Assembly (NCBI RefSeq): GCF_020329505.1
Contig: NZ_JAGKJJ010000022.1
Span: 1 to 64,000, forward strand
Source of the DNA: Bradyrhizobium semiaridum
GTDB lineage: Bacteria; Pseudomonadota; Alphaproteobacteria; Rhizobiales; Xanthobacteraceae
Reading direction: 5' to 3'
DNA: 64,000 bases
In this document: piece after piece, positions 55,122-64,000 of the stretch
Layout of the letters: every line of letters begins with the position of its first letter
Numbering within the stretch: position 1 is the stretch's first letter
The notes under the pieces: model-generated
The model's database searches: none
Seen by the model: only the letters and a program-made list of their open reading frames with translations
What the model was told of the DNA's origin: nothing
Position numbers and translations under genes: made by a program

Positions 55122-56480
55122 ATGATGAGCCAGGAAGCGAACGATCTGATCACCCGCACCGGGGCTAAGGACCCCTGCGGCAAGCTGATGCGGAGTTACT
55201 GGCAGCCGGCGGCGCTGGTCGACGAGCTGGACGGCCCGCGCCCGGTGCGGCCCGTCAAACTGCTCGGCGAAAACCTGGTGCTGTTTCGCAGCGGGGACGG
55301 CCGTTACGGGCTGATCGATCGGCACTGCGCGCATCGCGGCGCCGACCTCGCCTTCGGCCGGCTGGAGAATGGCGGGCTGCGCTGCGCCTTCCATGGCTGG
55401 CTATTCGACGCCAACGGCCAGTGCATCGAGACGCCGGCCGAGCCAGCCGGATCGCAGCTTTGCAAGGGCATCCGCCAGCGCTCCTATTCGGTGGTCGAGA
55501 AGAGCGGCATCCTCTGGGCGTGGCTCGGCGAAGGCGAACCGCCGGCGTTTCCGGAGCTCGACTGCTTCGTCGCGCCCGGCAGCCATACGTTCGCGTTCAA
55601 GGGTCACATGAACTGCAACTGGCTGCAGGCGCTCGAGGTCGGCATCGATCCGGCGCATGCGTCCTATCTGCATCGTTTCTTCGAGGACGAGGACACCTCG
55701 GCGGCCTACGGCAAGCAGTTCCGCGGCGCCTCGGCCGGCAGCGACATGCCGATGACGAAAATCCTGCGCGAATACGATCGTCCGATCATCAATGTCGAGC
55801 ACACTGAATATGGCCTGCGCCTGATCGCGCTGCGCGAGCTCGACGCCGAGCGCACCCATGTACGCGTCACCAATCAGCTGTTCCCGCACGGCTTCGTGAT
55901 TCCGATGTCGACGGAGATGACGATCACGCAGTGGCACGTGCCGGTCGATGACGAGAACTGCTACTGGTACGCGATCTTCACCAGCTACACCAATCCAGTC
56001 GACAAGAAGAAGATGCGGGACCAGCGGCTCGAGCTCTATACGCTGCCGGACTACAAATCGCGCAAGAACAAGAGCAACGATTACGGCTTCGATCCGCATG
56101 AGCAGGCGACCGAGACCTACACCGGCATGGGAAGCGACATCAACGTCCACGACCAGTGGGCGGTGGAATCGATGGGCGCGATCCAGGACCGCACCAACGA
56201 GCATCTCGGCCAGAGCGACAAGGCGATCGTGCAGTATCGCCGCCTGCTGCGGCAGGAGATCGAGAAGGTCGCCGGCGGCGAGAAGCCGATGCTGTTCCTC
56301 GACGAGGCCTCCGCGCGCAGCATCCAAGGCCCGGCGACGATGGACGGTATCGGGCCGACCCAGGGCTGGGAGCTCTACTGGATGGAAGTCGACGTCAAGC
56401 GCCGCCGCGGCGCGCCATGGGCCGCCCCCGTGCCGCGCGAGATCGCAGGCAAGGTGCAGCATCTGACGGCGGCTGAGTGA
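55122..56480 (+). CDS. Rieske non-heme iron ring-hydroxylating oxygenase, large subunit
   Basis: Oxygenase component (452 aa) of a Rieske system. The [2Fe-2S] ligands are C69 and H71 (in DRHCAHRGA) and C88 and H91 (in LRCAFHGW); the mononuclear iron site shows D176-x2-H179-x4-H184 in VGIDPAHASYLH. The sequence resembles the homo-oligomeric phthalate/phenoxybenzoate-type oxygenases, which have no small subunit; no reductase or ferredoxin is adjacent. AGGAGA precedes the ATG. It is followed by the glutamine-synthetase-like gene on the same strand. Confidence 0.93.
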   Translation: MMSQEANDLITRTGAKDPCGKLMRSYWQPAALVDELDGPRPVRPVKLLGENLVLFRSGDGRYGLIDRHCAHRGADLAFGRLENGGLRCAFHGWLFDANGQCIETPAEPAGSQLCKGIRQRSYSVVEKSGILWAWLGEGEPPAFPELDCFVAPGSHTFAFKGHMNCNWLQALEVGIDPAHASYLHRFFEDEDTSAAYGKQFRGASAGSDMPMTKILREYDRPIINVEHTEYGLRLIALRELDAERTHVRVTNQLFPHGFVIPMSTEMTITQWHVPVDDENCYWYAIFTSYTNPVDKKKMRDQRLELYTLPDYKSRKNKSNDYGFDPHEQATETYTGMGSDINVHDQWAVESMGAIQDRTNEHLGQSDKAIVQYRRLLRQEIEKVAGGEKPMLFLDEASARSIQGPATMDGIGPTQGWELYWMEVDVKRRRGAPWAAPVPREIAGKVQHLTAAE

Positions 56481-56514
56481 TGTCGGCTCCAGCCCCGCGG
56501 CAGGGCTCCCTTCG

Positions 56515-56647
56515 CCTCTCCCCGCCTGTGGGGAGAGGTCGGATCGCGTCAGCGATCCGGGTGAGGGGGTACAGGCCCATCGATACGTCCCACTCGCGGA
56601 GAGAGCCCCTCACCCCGACCCTCTCCCCGCAAGAGCGGGGCGAGGGA
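56515..56647. repeat. Composite GC-rich palindromic repeat
   Basis: CCTCTCCCCGC ... GGGGAGAGG and CCCCTCACCCCGACC ... hairpins fill most of the 184 bp between the Rieske and ligase genes. A relative lies at 61798-61917. It could attenuate read-through between the two genes. Confidence 0.75.
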
Positions 56648-56664
56648 GAAGAAGGAGCCATGCC

Positions 56665-58101
56665 GTGAGTTTCGTCGAGCGTCATGGGCTTTGGTCGGAC
56701 GAGCAGAAGGACGCAGCCGCGCGCCTGCGCCGCATCGTCGAAGAGCAGAACCTCGAAGTCGTCAGGCTGTCGTTCCCGGACCAGCACGGCATCCTGCGCG
56801 GCAAGACGCTGATCGCGTCCGAGGCGGTGCGCGCGCTCGAGGGCGGCTGCTCGATCACGACGACGATGCTGGCCAAGGACACCTCGCACAAGACGGTGTT
56901 TCCGGTGTTCACTGCCGGCGGTGGGTTCGGCATGAAGGAGATGGAGGGCGCCGCCGACGTGCTGATGGTCGCCGACCCCACCACGTTCCGCGTACTGCCC
57001 TGGGCGCACAACACCGGCTGGGTGCTCTGCGACCTTTATTTCAGCGACGGCCGGCCGGTGCCGTTCGCAACGCGCAACCTTTATCGCAGGGTGCTCGATC
57101 AACTCGGCAGCCGCGGCTACGACTTCGTCGCCGGGCTCGAGGTCGAATTCCATCTGTTCGAGCTCGACAACGCGCACATGGCGCCGGAGGATGCCGGCCA
57201 GCCGGGACGGCCGCCGTCGGTGAGCCTGCTATCGCAAGGCTACCAATACCTCACCGAGCAGCGCTACGATTTGATGGAGCCGGCGCTGGAGATCATCCGC
57301 CGCGACATCATCGCGCTCGGCCTGCCATTGCGCTCGGTCGAGGTCGAGTTCGGCCCGAGCCAGTGCGAGTTCACCTTTGCGCCGACCACAGGCCTCGCAC
57401 CGGCCGACACGATGGTGCTGTTTCGCTCCGCGGTGAAGCAGATCGCGCGCCGCCACGGCTATCACGCCACGTTCATGTGCCGGCCGAAGCTGCCGAACGT
57501 GTTCGCCAGCGGCTGGCACCTGCATCAATCGCTGGTGTCGCGCGCGAACGGCGAGAACGTCTTCATGGCCGAGGAAGGCGGCGAACCCTTGAGCGCGCTC
57601 GGCCGCGCCTGGCTTGCCGGCCTGATCGAGCACGCGCGCGCTTCGACCGTGTTCACCACGCCGACCATCAACGGCTACAAGCGCTACCGCTCCTATTCGC
57701 TGGCGCCGGATCGCGCGATCTGGGGCCGCGACAACCGCGGCGTGATGATCCGCGTGCTCGGGGCTGCCGGCGATCCGGCGACGCGGCTGGAGAACCGGAT
57801 CGGCGAACCGGCCGCCAATCCCTATCTCTACATGGCCTCGCAGATCCTCTCCGGCCTCGACGGCGTCGACCGCACGCTCGATCCCGGCCCGTCGGCCGAC
57901 ACGCCCTACGAGACCAAGGCCGCGCTGCTGCCGAAGTCGCTGCGCGAAGCCGTGTTCGCGCTCAACGACGACCCGTTCTTCCGCGAAGCGCTGGGGCCAG
58001 AGTTCGTGGACTACTATGTCTTCATCAAGAACGCGGAGATCGAGCGCTTCCAGGCCGAAGTGTCGGACTGGGAGCACCGCGAATATTTCGAGATGTTTTG
58101 A
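56665..58101 (+). CDS. Glutamine-synthetase-family gamma-glutamyl ligase
   Basis: A 478-residue GS-fold ligase. The N-terminal VVRLSFPDQHGILRGKTL is of the PuuA/gamma-glutamylamine-synthetase type, not housekeeping GlnA. Metal and catalytic residues are kept: GLEVEF (E159, E161), EVEFGPSQCEF (E226-E235), WHLHQ (H285, H287) and RLENRIG (R374, E376, R378). It likely joins glutamate to an amine. The GTG start at 56665 follows GAAGGAG by 7 bases. Pairing with a Rieske oxygenase recalls the aniline pathway, where a GS-like enzyme glutamylates the amine first. Confidence 0.9.
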   Translation: MSFVERHGLWSDEQKDAAARLRRIVEEQNLEVVRLSFPDQHGILRGKTLIASEAVRALEGGCSITTTMLAKDTSHKTVFPVFTAGGGFGMKEMEGAADVLMVADPTTFRVLPWAHNTGWVLCDLYFSDGRPVPFATRNLYRRVLDQLGSRGYDFVAGLEVEFHLFELDNAHMAPEDAGQPGRPPSVSLLSQGYQYLTEQRYDLMEPALEIIRRDIIALGLPLRSVEVEFGPSQCEFTFAPTTGLAPADTMVLFRSAVKQIARRHGYHATFMCRPKLPNVFASGWHLHQSLVSRANGENVFMAEEGGEPLSALGRAWLAGLIEHARASTVFTTPTINGYKRYRSYSLAPDRAIWGRDNRGVMIRVLGAAGDPATRLENRIGEPAANPYLYMASQILSGLDGVDRTLDPGPSADTPYETKAALLPKSLREAVFALNDDPFFREALGPEFVDYYVFIKNAEIERFQAEVSDWEHREYFEMF

Positions 58102-58107
58102 GCTTCT

Positions 58108-58230
58108 CGTCGTCCCGGCGAAGACCGGGACCCATAACCACCGAAGGTGATGGTTACGCGGCGCTGGGGCTACAGCGTTCTCCAACAATCCAACCTGTGG
58201 TTACGGGTCCCTGCTTTCGCAGGGACGACG
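58108..58230. repeat. Inverted repeat, relative of 51389-51512
   Basis: CGTCGTCCCGGCGAAGACCG at the left and CTGCTTTCGCAGGGACGACG at the right; 123 bp including inner hairpins, 7 bp after the ligase stop. Confidence 0.75.
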
Positions 58231-58255
58231 CCGGATATGTTGCGCTGTTAAGCCC

Positions 58256-58362
58256 GTCATCCTGAGGTGCGAGCCATTGCGAGCCTCGAAGGATGCACGG
58301 CCACCAGCCGGGCCGACTCATCCTTCGAGGCTCGCCGAAGAGGCTCGCACCTCAGGATGACG
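58256..58362. repeat. MITE-like inverted repeat, copy 2
   Basis: Near-identical to 26036-26140 with full ends TCATCCTGAGGTGC and GCACCTCAGGATGA. With the preceding repeat it fills the space between the convergent ligase and livF. Confidence 0.85.
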
Positions 58363-58383
58363 GGGATAGACTTCGCCTTAATC

Positions 58384-59104
58384 TCAAATCCCCAGATACC
58401 GGTGCTGCAGATCCGGCTCGGCGACCAGCTGCTCGCTGGTGCCGCTCCACACCGTCTTGCCGCGCTCGATGATGTAGTGGCGGTCGGCGATGCGGGCGAG
58501 GTTTCCGACGTTCTTGTCGATCACCAGCACCGACTGACCGCGGCCCTTGAGCATCGACAGGCAGCTCCAGATCTCGTCGCGGATCAGCGGCGCGAGGCCT
58601 TCGGTGGCCTCGTCGAGGATCAGCAGCTTCGGATTGGTCATCAGCGCGCGGCCGATCGCCAGCATCTGCTGCTCGCCGCCGGACAGCGTGACGCCCATGT
58701 TGCTCGTGCGCTCGGCGAGCCGCGGAAACAGGGCGTGGATCTTCTCGATCGTCCATGGATCGGATACACCGAGCCGATTGCCCGAGGCGGCGATAAGGTT
58801 TTCGCGCACGGTGAGGTTCGGGAAGATCTGCCGCCCCTCGGGCACCAGCCCGATGCCAAGCTTGGCGATCTTGTAGGACGGCAGGCCGCGCACCGCCTCG
58901 CCGGCGAAGCGGATGGCGCCGGCGCGAGCCGGCGTCAGGCCCATGATCGAGCGGACGGTCGTGGTCTTGCCCATGCCGTTGCGGCCCATCAGCGCGACCA
59001 TCTCGCCGGCCTTGATCTGCAGCGACAGGCCGAACAGCACCTGGCTCAGCCCGTAGCAGGTCTCGATCGCGTCGACTTCAAGCAGCGTGTCAGCCGAATT
59101 AGCT

Positions 59105-59112
<8 letters not shown>
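58384..59112 (-). CDS. livF: LIV-type ABC ATPase LivF, third system
   Basis: ATPase subunit (242 aa): Walker A GRNGMGKT, signature LSGGEQQML, Walker B LLILDEATEGLAP and an H-loop replaced by VIDKNV, where the usual form is VEQN/VEH. The last substitution (no histidine, no glutamine-asparagine pair) is seen in some LivF proteins. Last gene of the SBP-livH-livM-livG-livF run; it overlaps livG by 8 bp. Confidence 0.93.
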
Positions 59113-59864
<752 letters not shown>

Positions 59865-59872
<8 letters not shown>

Positions 59873-60815
59873 GGCTCATCCTCCCGAGCAGGCCCATGAT
59901 GCCGCCGCGCGCGAACAGCACGATCAGCAGCAGCAGCGGACCCATGATCAACGCCCAGTATTCGGTGAACTGCGACAGCAGCTCCTCCAGCACCAGGAAG
60001 ACGATGGCGCCGATCACCGGGCCGAACAGCGAGCCCATGCCGCCGAGGATCACCATCACCATGAGGTCGCCGGAGCGGGTCCAGTACATCACGGCCGGGC
60101 TGACGAAGTCGGTGTTGTTGGCGAGCAGCGCACCGGCCAGGCCGCAGATCGTGCCCGCGATGACGAAGCAGACCAGCCGGTAGCGGTTGGCGTGAAAGCC
60201 GATCGCCTGCATGCGCTGCTCGTTGGAGCGGACGCCCTGCACCACCAGGCCGAACCGCGAATTGACGATGCGCCAGATCAGATAGAGGCCGCCGAACAGG
60301 CAGGCGAGGCAGAGATAATAGAACTGGGTGCGGTTGGACAGGTTGATCAGGCCGGCGAAATCGCTGCGCTTGTAGACCGTGAGCCCGTCGTCGCCGCCGT
60401 AGCGCGACAGCGCGGAGGCGATGTAGTAAGCCATCTGCGCGAAGGCCAGCGTGATCATGATGAAGTAGACGCCGCGAGTGCGCAGCGAGAGCGCGCCGAC
60501 CACGAGGGCAAACAGCGCGGAGACGACGAGCGCCACCGGCCACTGGATGAAGCCGGAACCGAAGCCCTCGGCGGCGAGGATGCCGACCGCATAGCCGCCG
60601 ATGCCGAGATAGGCGGCATGGCCGAAGCTCATCATGCCGCCATATCCCATGATCAGGTTCAGGCTCGCCGCGGCCAGCGCCAGGATCACGATGCGGGTGA
60701 ACATCGTGAGAATGAAGATGTTGCCGGTGACGGCCGAATAGACCGGCAGCAGCACCAGGGCGGCGCAGACGGCCGCCGCGACGGCGGTGGAGGCGCTGAG
60801 CTTGGGCATCTTCAT
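59865..60815 (-). CDS. livM: LIV-type ABC permease LivM, third system
   Basis: Channel subunit (316 aa) with the LivM motif GYGGMMSFGHAAYLGIGGY and the cytoplasmic loop RSNEQRMQAIGFHANRYRL. About ten hydrophobic segments. Its ATG overlaps the livH stop (ATGA). A longer frame reaching to 61565 is antisense-free but lies within livH in another frame and is rejected. Confidence 0.93.
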
Positions 60816-61729
60816 CGTTTGGCCGCCGGAAACAGCCCTTCCGGCCGCACGATGAGCACGATCGCCATCAGGAGATAGATCAGCATCGAGGACAGCGCCG
60901 GCGCCGCGGTCGAGGCCGCAGCCCCGCTCAGCACCTTGCGCAGCAGGTCCGGCAGGAAGGCGCGGCCCATCGTGTCGATGATGCCGACGAAGATCGCTGC
61001 CATGAACGCGCCGCGGATCGAGCCGATGCCGCCGATCACGATGATCACGAAGGCCAGGATCAGGATGTTCTCGCCCATGCCGATCTGCACGGTGAGGATC
61101 GGCGCCTGCATCAGCCCGGCAAGGCCGGCGAGCGCGGCCCCTAAGCCGAACACCAAGGTGAACAGCAGCTTGATGTTGATGCCGAGCGCCCCGATCATCT
61201 CGCGGTTGGAGGCGCCGGCGCGGATCAGCATGCCGATGCGGGTGCGCATCACGACGAGATAGAGCAGCGCGGCGACCAGGAGCGCGACGACGATGATCAT
61301 GAGCCGGTAGGCCGGGTAGTATACGCCGGGGATGATCTGCACCGGCACGGTCAGCCAGGCCGGCAGCGGCAGCGCGAGGCCGGCCGGGCCCCAGATCAGC
61401 CGGACGGCGTCGTTGAAGAACAGGATCAGGCCGAAGGTTGCCAGCACCTGGTCGAGATGATCGCGGCCGTAGAGATGTCTCAGCGCGACAAATTCCAGCA
61501 CGATGCCGAGCAGCAGCGTGGCGCCGAGCGCCATCAGCGCGCCGAGGACGAAGCTGCCGGTCCATCCCACGAAGGTCGCCGCGAAATAGGCGCCCATCAT
61601 GTAGAGCGAGCCATGCGCCAGATTGACGAAATCCATGATGCCGAACACCAGCGTCAGGCCGGCTGCCAGCAGGAACAGCAGGAGCCCGAATTGCAGGCCG
61701 TTCAACAGTTGTTCGACGACGAGATACAT
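60812..61729 (-). CDS. livH: LIV-type ABC permease LivH, third system
   Basis: Channel subunit (305 aa): FVNLAHGSLYMMGAYFA is the LivH signature, followed by RHLYGRDHLDQVLATFGL, a variant of the loop found in transporters for aromatic or amide-type ligands, and VIGGIGSIRGAFMAAIFVG. It follows its binding-protein gene by about 220 bp containing a palindromic repeat, so the binding protein can be made in excess. Confidence 0.93.
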   Translation of the reverse strand: MYLVVEQLLNGLQFGLLLFLLAAGLTLVFGIMDFVNLAHGSLYMMGAYFAATFVGWTGSFVLGALMALGATLLLGIVLEFVALRHLYGRDHLDQVLATFGLILFFNDAVRLIWGPAGLALPLPAWLTVPVQIIPGVYYPAYRLMIIVVALLVAALLYLVVMRTRIGMLIRAGASNREMIGALGINIKLLFTLVFGLGAALAGLAGLMQAPILTVQIGMGENILILAFVIIVIGGIGSIRGAFMAAIFVGIIDTMGRAFLPDLLRKVLSGAAASTAAPALSSMLIYLLMAIVLIVRPEGLFPAAKR

Positions 61730-61797
61730 CGTGAGGCTATGTCATCCTTAGGCGAAGCAGGGATGGTCGCGCGCCGACGCATTGCACGCTGCGCGTT

Positions 61798-61917
61798 CTC
61801 CCTCTCCCCGCTCTTCGCGGGGAGAGATTGGGGTGAGGGGCTGTTCCGCGACCAGATTCGTGGAGAGTCTCCCTCACCCGATCGCTTCGCGATCGACCTC
61901 TCCCCGCAGGCGGGGCA
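61798..61917. repeat. Composite GC-rich palindromic repeat, second copy
   Basis: CCCTCTCCCCGC ... GCGGGGAGAG and GACCTCTCCCCGC hairpins between binding protein and livH; same family as 56515-56647. Likely reduces expression of the transporter genes relative to the binding protein. Confidence 0.75.
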
Positions 61918-61952
61918 AGTTGACTAAGAAGCAATCGGCGCGCCAAGAAAGC

Positions 61953-63125
61953 TCACTTCATCGGGCACTTGTCGTGGAAGCGGTCCTGGTCGTCCTTGAC
62001 GATGGTGGCGACCGTCTTCAGCGAGAGCTGGCCGTCGGCGTCCTTGACCACGTCCTGCAAATAGAAATTCTGGATCGGGATGTGGTTGTTGCCGTATTTG
62101 AACGGGCCGCGCAGCGACTTGAAGTTGGCCTTCTCCATCTCGGCCTTCATCGCGTCCTTCTTGCTGAGGTCGCCCTTGACCGCGACGACGGCGCTGTTGA
62201 TCAATTGCGCGGCGTCATAGGCCTGGGCGCCGTAATAGGTCGGGCGCAGATTGGTGTATTTCTTGCGGTAGTCCTCGACGAATTTCTTGTTCTCGGCGTT
62301 GGGGAGGTCGTTGACCCATTCCTGCGCGCCGGGAATGCCGATCGCATTGTCCTTCTGCAGCGGCAGCGACAATTCGTCGATCGTGAACGCGGTGTACAGC
62401 GGGATCTGCTGCTTGATGCCGGCCTGCGCATACTGGTTGAGGAACTGGACGCCGGCGGCCCCCGGATAGAACACGAAGATCGACTCGGCCTTGGAGTTGC
62501 GCGCCTTGGAAAGCTCGGCGGAGAAGTCGAGCTGGCTCGGCCACACCGTATATTCCTCGCCGACCACCTCGCCCTTGAAGGTGCTCTTGAGGCCCGCGAG
62601 CATGTCCTTGCCGGCGGCATAGTTCGGGCCGATCAAAAACACCGACTTGACGCCCTTCTGGTTCATGTAGAGGCCCATCGCGGCGGGCGTCTGGTCGTTC
62701 TGCCAGGAGGTCGAGAACACGTAGGGTGAGCACAGTTCGCCGGCGAGCTGCGACGGACCGGCGTTGGCCGAGATCAGGAAGGTCTTGCTGTCGACCGCAG
62801 TCTTCAGCGAAGCCAGCAGCACGTTCGACCAGATGTAGCCGACGATGAAATCCACCTTGTCGGACTGCACCAGCTTCTCGGTCTTCTGCTTGCCGACGTC
62901 GGGCTTCTGCTGGTCGTCCTCGTAGATCACCTCGACCGGCTTGCCGCCCATCTTGCGGCCGAGATGGTCGAGCGCGAGCTCGAAGGAATTGCGCATGTCG
63001 TTGCCGATAACGGCAGTCGGGCCGCTGAAGGTCGAGACAAAGCCGATCTTGATGCTGTCAGCCGCCGACGCGGGCTGCGCCAGCGCCAGTGCCATGGCGC
63101 CTGCCAGCCAAAATGCCTTCTTCAT
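61953..63125 (-). CDS. Periplasmic LIV-type substrate-binding protein, third system
   Basis: Exported binding protein (390 aa), signal peptide 1-22 (ending PASA/AD). SIKIGFVSTFSGPTAVIGND, FIVGYIWSNVLLASLKTAV and FLISANAGPSQLAGELC form the N-lobe and ligand loop; the C-terminus has CPMK. Start at 63125 chosen by the signal peptide. First gene of the third LIV operon. The 275 bp upstream hold AT-rich promoter-like sequence but no gene or clear operator that I can see. Confidence 0.92.
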   Translation of the reverse strand: MKKAFWLAGAMALALAQPASAADSIKIGFVSTFSGPTAVIGNDMRNSFELALDHLGRKMGGKPVEVIYEDDQQKPDVGKQKTEKLVQSDKVDFIVGYIWSNVLLASLKTAVDSKTFLISANAGPSQLAGELCSPYVFSTSWQNDQTPAAMGLYMNQKGVKSVFLIGPNYAAGKDMLAGLKSTFKGEVVGEEYTVWPSQLDFSAELSKARNSKAESIFVFYPGAAGVQFLNQYAQAGIKQQIPLYTAFTIDELSLPLQKDNAIGIPGAQEWVNDLPNAENKKFVEDYRKKYTNLRPTYYGAQAYDAAQLINSAVVAVKGDLSKKDAMKAEMEKANFKSLRGPFKYGNNHIPIQNFYLQDVVKDADGQLSLKTVATIVKDDQDRFHDKCPMK

Positions 63126-63400
63126 ATTCACTCCCCTCCTGAACCAAAATTTCCCGCCAGGCCCTTGGAAGCCGGCCTGGCGCCATGCTTGTTCGCGCGG
63201 TTCTCGTGATCTGTTTTGTGCGCGATATCGCAAGTATGCAGCAAGCACGAACCGACGGCGCTGCTTTAGAACCTTCGGCGCATACTCCAGCACCTTGCAT
63301 CATAATTCGTCTAATTCGGCCGTGGCAAGAAATATAATGCCGGTTGCGGGGGCAACGATTGTCGCAGGTGCCACGCCTCCCGCGCCTGCGCCGACCGCCA

Positions 63401-64000
63401 TCACGGCACGAGACGCGGCTGCGATTCCACCGGCTGGGCATCGCCGCGGCGCTGCCATTCGGCCCAGCTCGGCCGGTCCATCTGAAACAGATCGGTGCAG
63501 CGGGCGTACCAGCCGCTGCCATGCATGCGGCCGATCAACTGCAGGGCTGGCGTGTCGATGTGGCAGCGCTCGCGATCCTGCACCACCGAATCGTCAACAT
63601 GGGCGCTAACGATGCGGCCGATGACAGCGGTCTGCCGGGGCCCCGTGACCATCGACGATAGCACACGGCACTCGAACGACACCGGCGACTGCTCGATGCG
63701 CGGCGGCCGCACCTTGTGGGAGGCAGCCGCAGTGAGGCCGGCGAGCGCCAGCTCGTCGATCTCGGGCGGAGCATCGATGCAGGTGACATTCATCGCCGCG
63801 GCGTTGGCCTCGGACACCAGGTTCACCACGAACTCGCCGGTTGCCAGAATATTCGTCGCGGTGTCCTTGAAACGTCCCGGCCCGGCGAGCAGCCCGATCG
63901 CCAGCGTCGGCGGCTCGTGACCCAGCACGTTGAAGAAGCTGTAGGGCGCCGCATTGACGACGCCGTCTTCGGACAGCGTCGTCACCCAGGCGATCGGCCG
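63401..64000 (-). CDS. Flavin reductase-domain protein, N-terminus outside window
   Basis: The visible 199 residues begin RPIAWVTTLSEDG at the window edge, the flavin-binding start of the flavin reductase-like family, followed by NAAPYSFFNVLGHEPPTLAI and a C-terminal half with GRMHGSGWYARCTDLF. Members are either NAD(P)H:FMN reductases that feed oxygenases or stand-alone flavoproteins. It could supply reducing power to an oxygenase nearby but is not in an operon with the Rieske gene. Only a short N-terminal part is missing. Confidence 0.87.
   Translation of the reverse strand, partial: RPIAWVTTLSEDGVVNAAPYSFFNVLGHEPPTLAIGLLAGPGRFKDTATNILATGEFVVNLVSEANAAAMNVTCIDAPPEIDELALAGLTAAASHKVRPPRIEQSPVSFECRVLSSMVTGPRQTAVIGRIVSAHVDDSVVQDRERCHIDTPALQLIGRMHGSGWYARCTDLFQMDRPSWAEWQRRGDAQPVESQPRLVP

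Overview
The window is GC-rich DNA from an alphaproteobacterium, most likely a Bradyrhizobium or close relative. The basis is the aerobic box benzoyl-CoA pathway with its XRE-shikimate-kinase regulator, a gcrA gene with GANTC (CcrM) sites, the neighbouring apaG / hslO-argF-argD block, several ABC transporters of the branched-chain amino acid (LIV) type, and many short palindromic intergenic repeats of kinds I associate with Bradyrhizobium. The genus is an inference. I see no rRNA, tRNA, insertion sequence, phage or CRISPR.

Layout. 1-2.5 kb: the 5' part of a fused enoyl-CoA hydratase/3-hydroxyacyl-CoA dehydrogenase, divergent from an IclR regulator across a perfect 21-bp palindrome. 2.6-12.9 kb (+): livG-livF-livH-livM, then four tandem paralogous binding-protein genes, three followed by an intrinsic terminator, then a glycerate 2-kinase. 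13.1-22.6 kb: a MarR regulator, a second LIV system in which permease and ATPase are fused, its binding protein, and a crotonase / feruloyl-CoA-synthetase-like ligase / SDR / 4-hydroxybenzoyl-CoA-thioesterase-like set that could shorten phenylpropenoid side chains. 23-30 kb: glutathione transferase, GNAT, glpK, and a cell-envelope cassette (OpgC-type acyltransferase plus two SGNH proteins, one apparently catalytically dead). 29.7-34.5 kb: apaG, hslO, argF, argD, gcrA. 34.6-41.5 kb (-): a complete phosphate locus transcribed phoR, pstS-pstC-pstA-pstB-phoU-phoB, with a textbook Pho box before pstS. 41.6-45.9 kb: membrane and envelope genes (YbhN-like protein, BON/OmpA protein, polysaccharide deacetylase). 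47.2-54.1 kb: benzoate catabolism (benzoate-CoA ligase, alpha/beta hydrolase, boxC, boxB; divergent boxR), with no boxA. 54.2-64 kb: an IclR regulator, a Rieske oxygenase and a glutamine-synthetase-like gamma-glutamyl ligase, facing a third LIV system, and a flavin reductase cut by the window end.

How the genes work together. Three LIV-type importers sit beside three aromatic- or acyl-CoA-type catabolic sets and their own IclR, MarR or IclR regulators, so much of the window reads as import, CoA activation and ring or side-chain attack on aromatic and related acids. The benzoate island is the best understood: benzoate is activated to benzoyl-CoA, BoxB epoxidises it, BoxC opens the ring, and BoxR very probably controls the boxC promoter through paired TGCA boxes. 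The Rieske plus gamma-glutamyl-ligase pair is the strongest candidate for an undescribed pathway. A second unusual signal is a repeat family that supplies the stop codon of several genes.
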